A model generated the notes under the pieces. It did not search any database. It saw only the letters and a list, made by a program, of their open reading frames with translations, and had not been told where the DNA came from. From NCBI RefSeq assembly GCF_000237925.1, contig NW_017386144.1:32704-96703 (forward strand): 64,000 nucleotides of DNA. The letters are read 5' to 3'. Origin of the DNA: Schistosoma mansoni (taxonomy: Eukaryota > Platyhelminthes > Trematoda > Strigeidida > Schistosomatidae). Below, one piece after another: positions 63,956 through 64,000 of this stretch; position 1 is the stretch's first letter, and every line of letters starts with the position of its first letter. The position numbers were made by a program, and so were the translations under genes.

Positions 63956-64000
63956 AAATAAAGTTTACATTTTATAAATGACTAATTCCACCGTAAGTGA

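Overview
This AT-rich window, dense in dispersed repeats, comes from a eukaryote with spliced genes. The best fit is a blood fluke (Schistosoma). The main reason is repeats carrying a tRNA-like Pol III promoter followed by a hammerhead ribozyme of the Sm-alpha type (CTGACGAG core, stem II, GGACGAAA). Supporting signs are trematode RTE-type LINE pieces with a (TCAG)n tail, a very short intron, and many (AT)n runs. There is one 200-base assembly gap at 23972-24171. I read everything by eye, so repeat boundaries are approximate unless a target duplication or splice site fixes them.

Three host genes are supported by exons that join in phase at GT/AG borders. (1) The left end, minus strand, holds the first four exons of an unidentified multi-pass membrane protein (10071 down to 1), which runs off the window. 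(2) A complete seven-exon gene on the minus strand, 38136-25271, encodes a 510-residue multiple inositol polyphosphate phosphatase (MINPP1 family) with the RHGTRAP and HAET catalytic motifs. (3) A five-exon gene on the plus strand, 44528-51104, encodes a 386-residue calcipressin (RCAN) with the diagnostic [13 protein letters not shown] motif and a long acidic insertion. No function links the three beyond general signalling roles: inositol phosphate turnover and calcineurin control.

The rest is mostly repeats. Family A is the Sm-alpha-like tRNA-related SINE with a hammerhead. Family B is a second hammerhead family with tRNA-like A and B boxes, and its copies end in long inverted repeats. Family C is a ~520 bp repeat with an AAATAAATA tail, found in eight copies. 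RTE-like LINE fragments include 5' pieces that moved on their own. Also present are Penelope-like fragments, a 281 bp TIR element with an 8 bp target duplication, one probable solo LTR fossil, a 500 bp repeat seen twice, and several inverted or tandem repeats. Many sit in the introns of the three genes. In RCAN, one family C copy appears to supply the end of exon 3 and its splice donor.

From 51105 to 64000 I found no convincing protein gene, only repeats and unassigned AT-rich sequence. The most interesting structure is the TIR + tRNA-like + hammerhead organisation of family B, best seen at 17851-18208.
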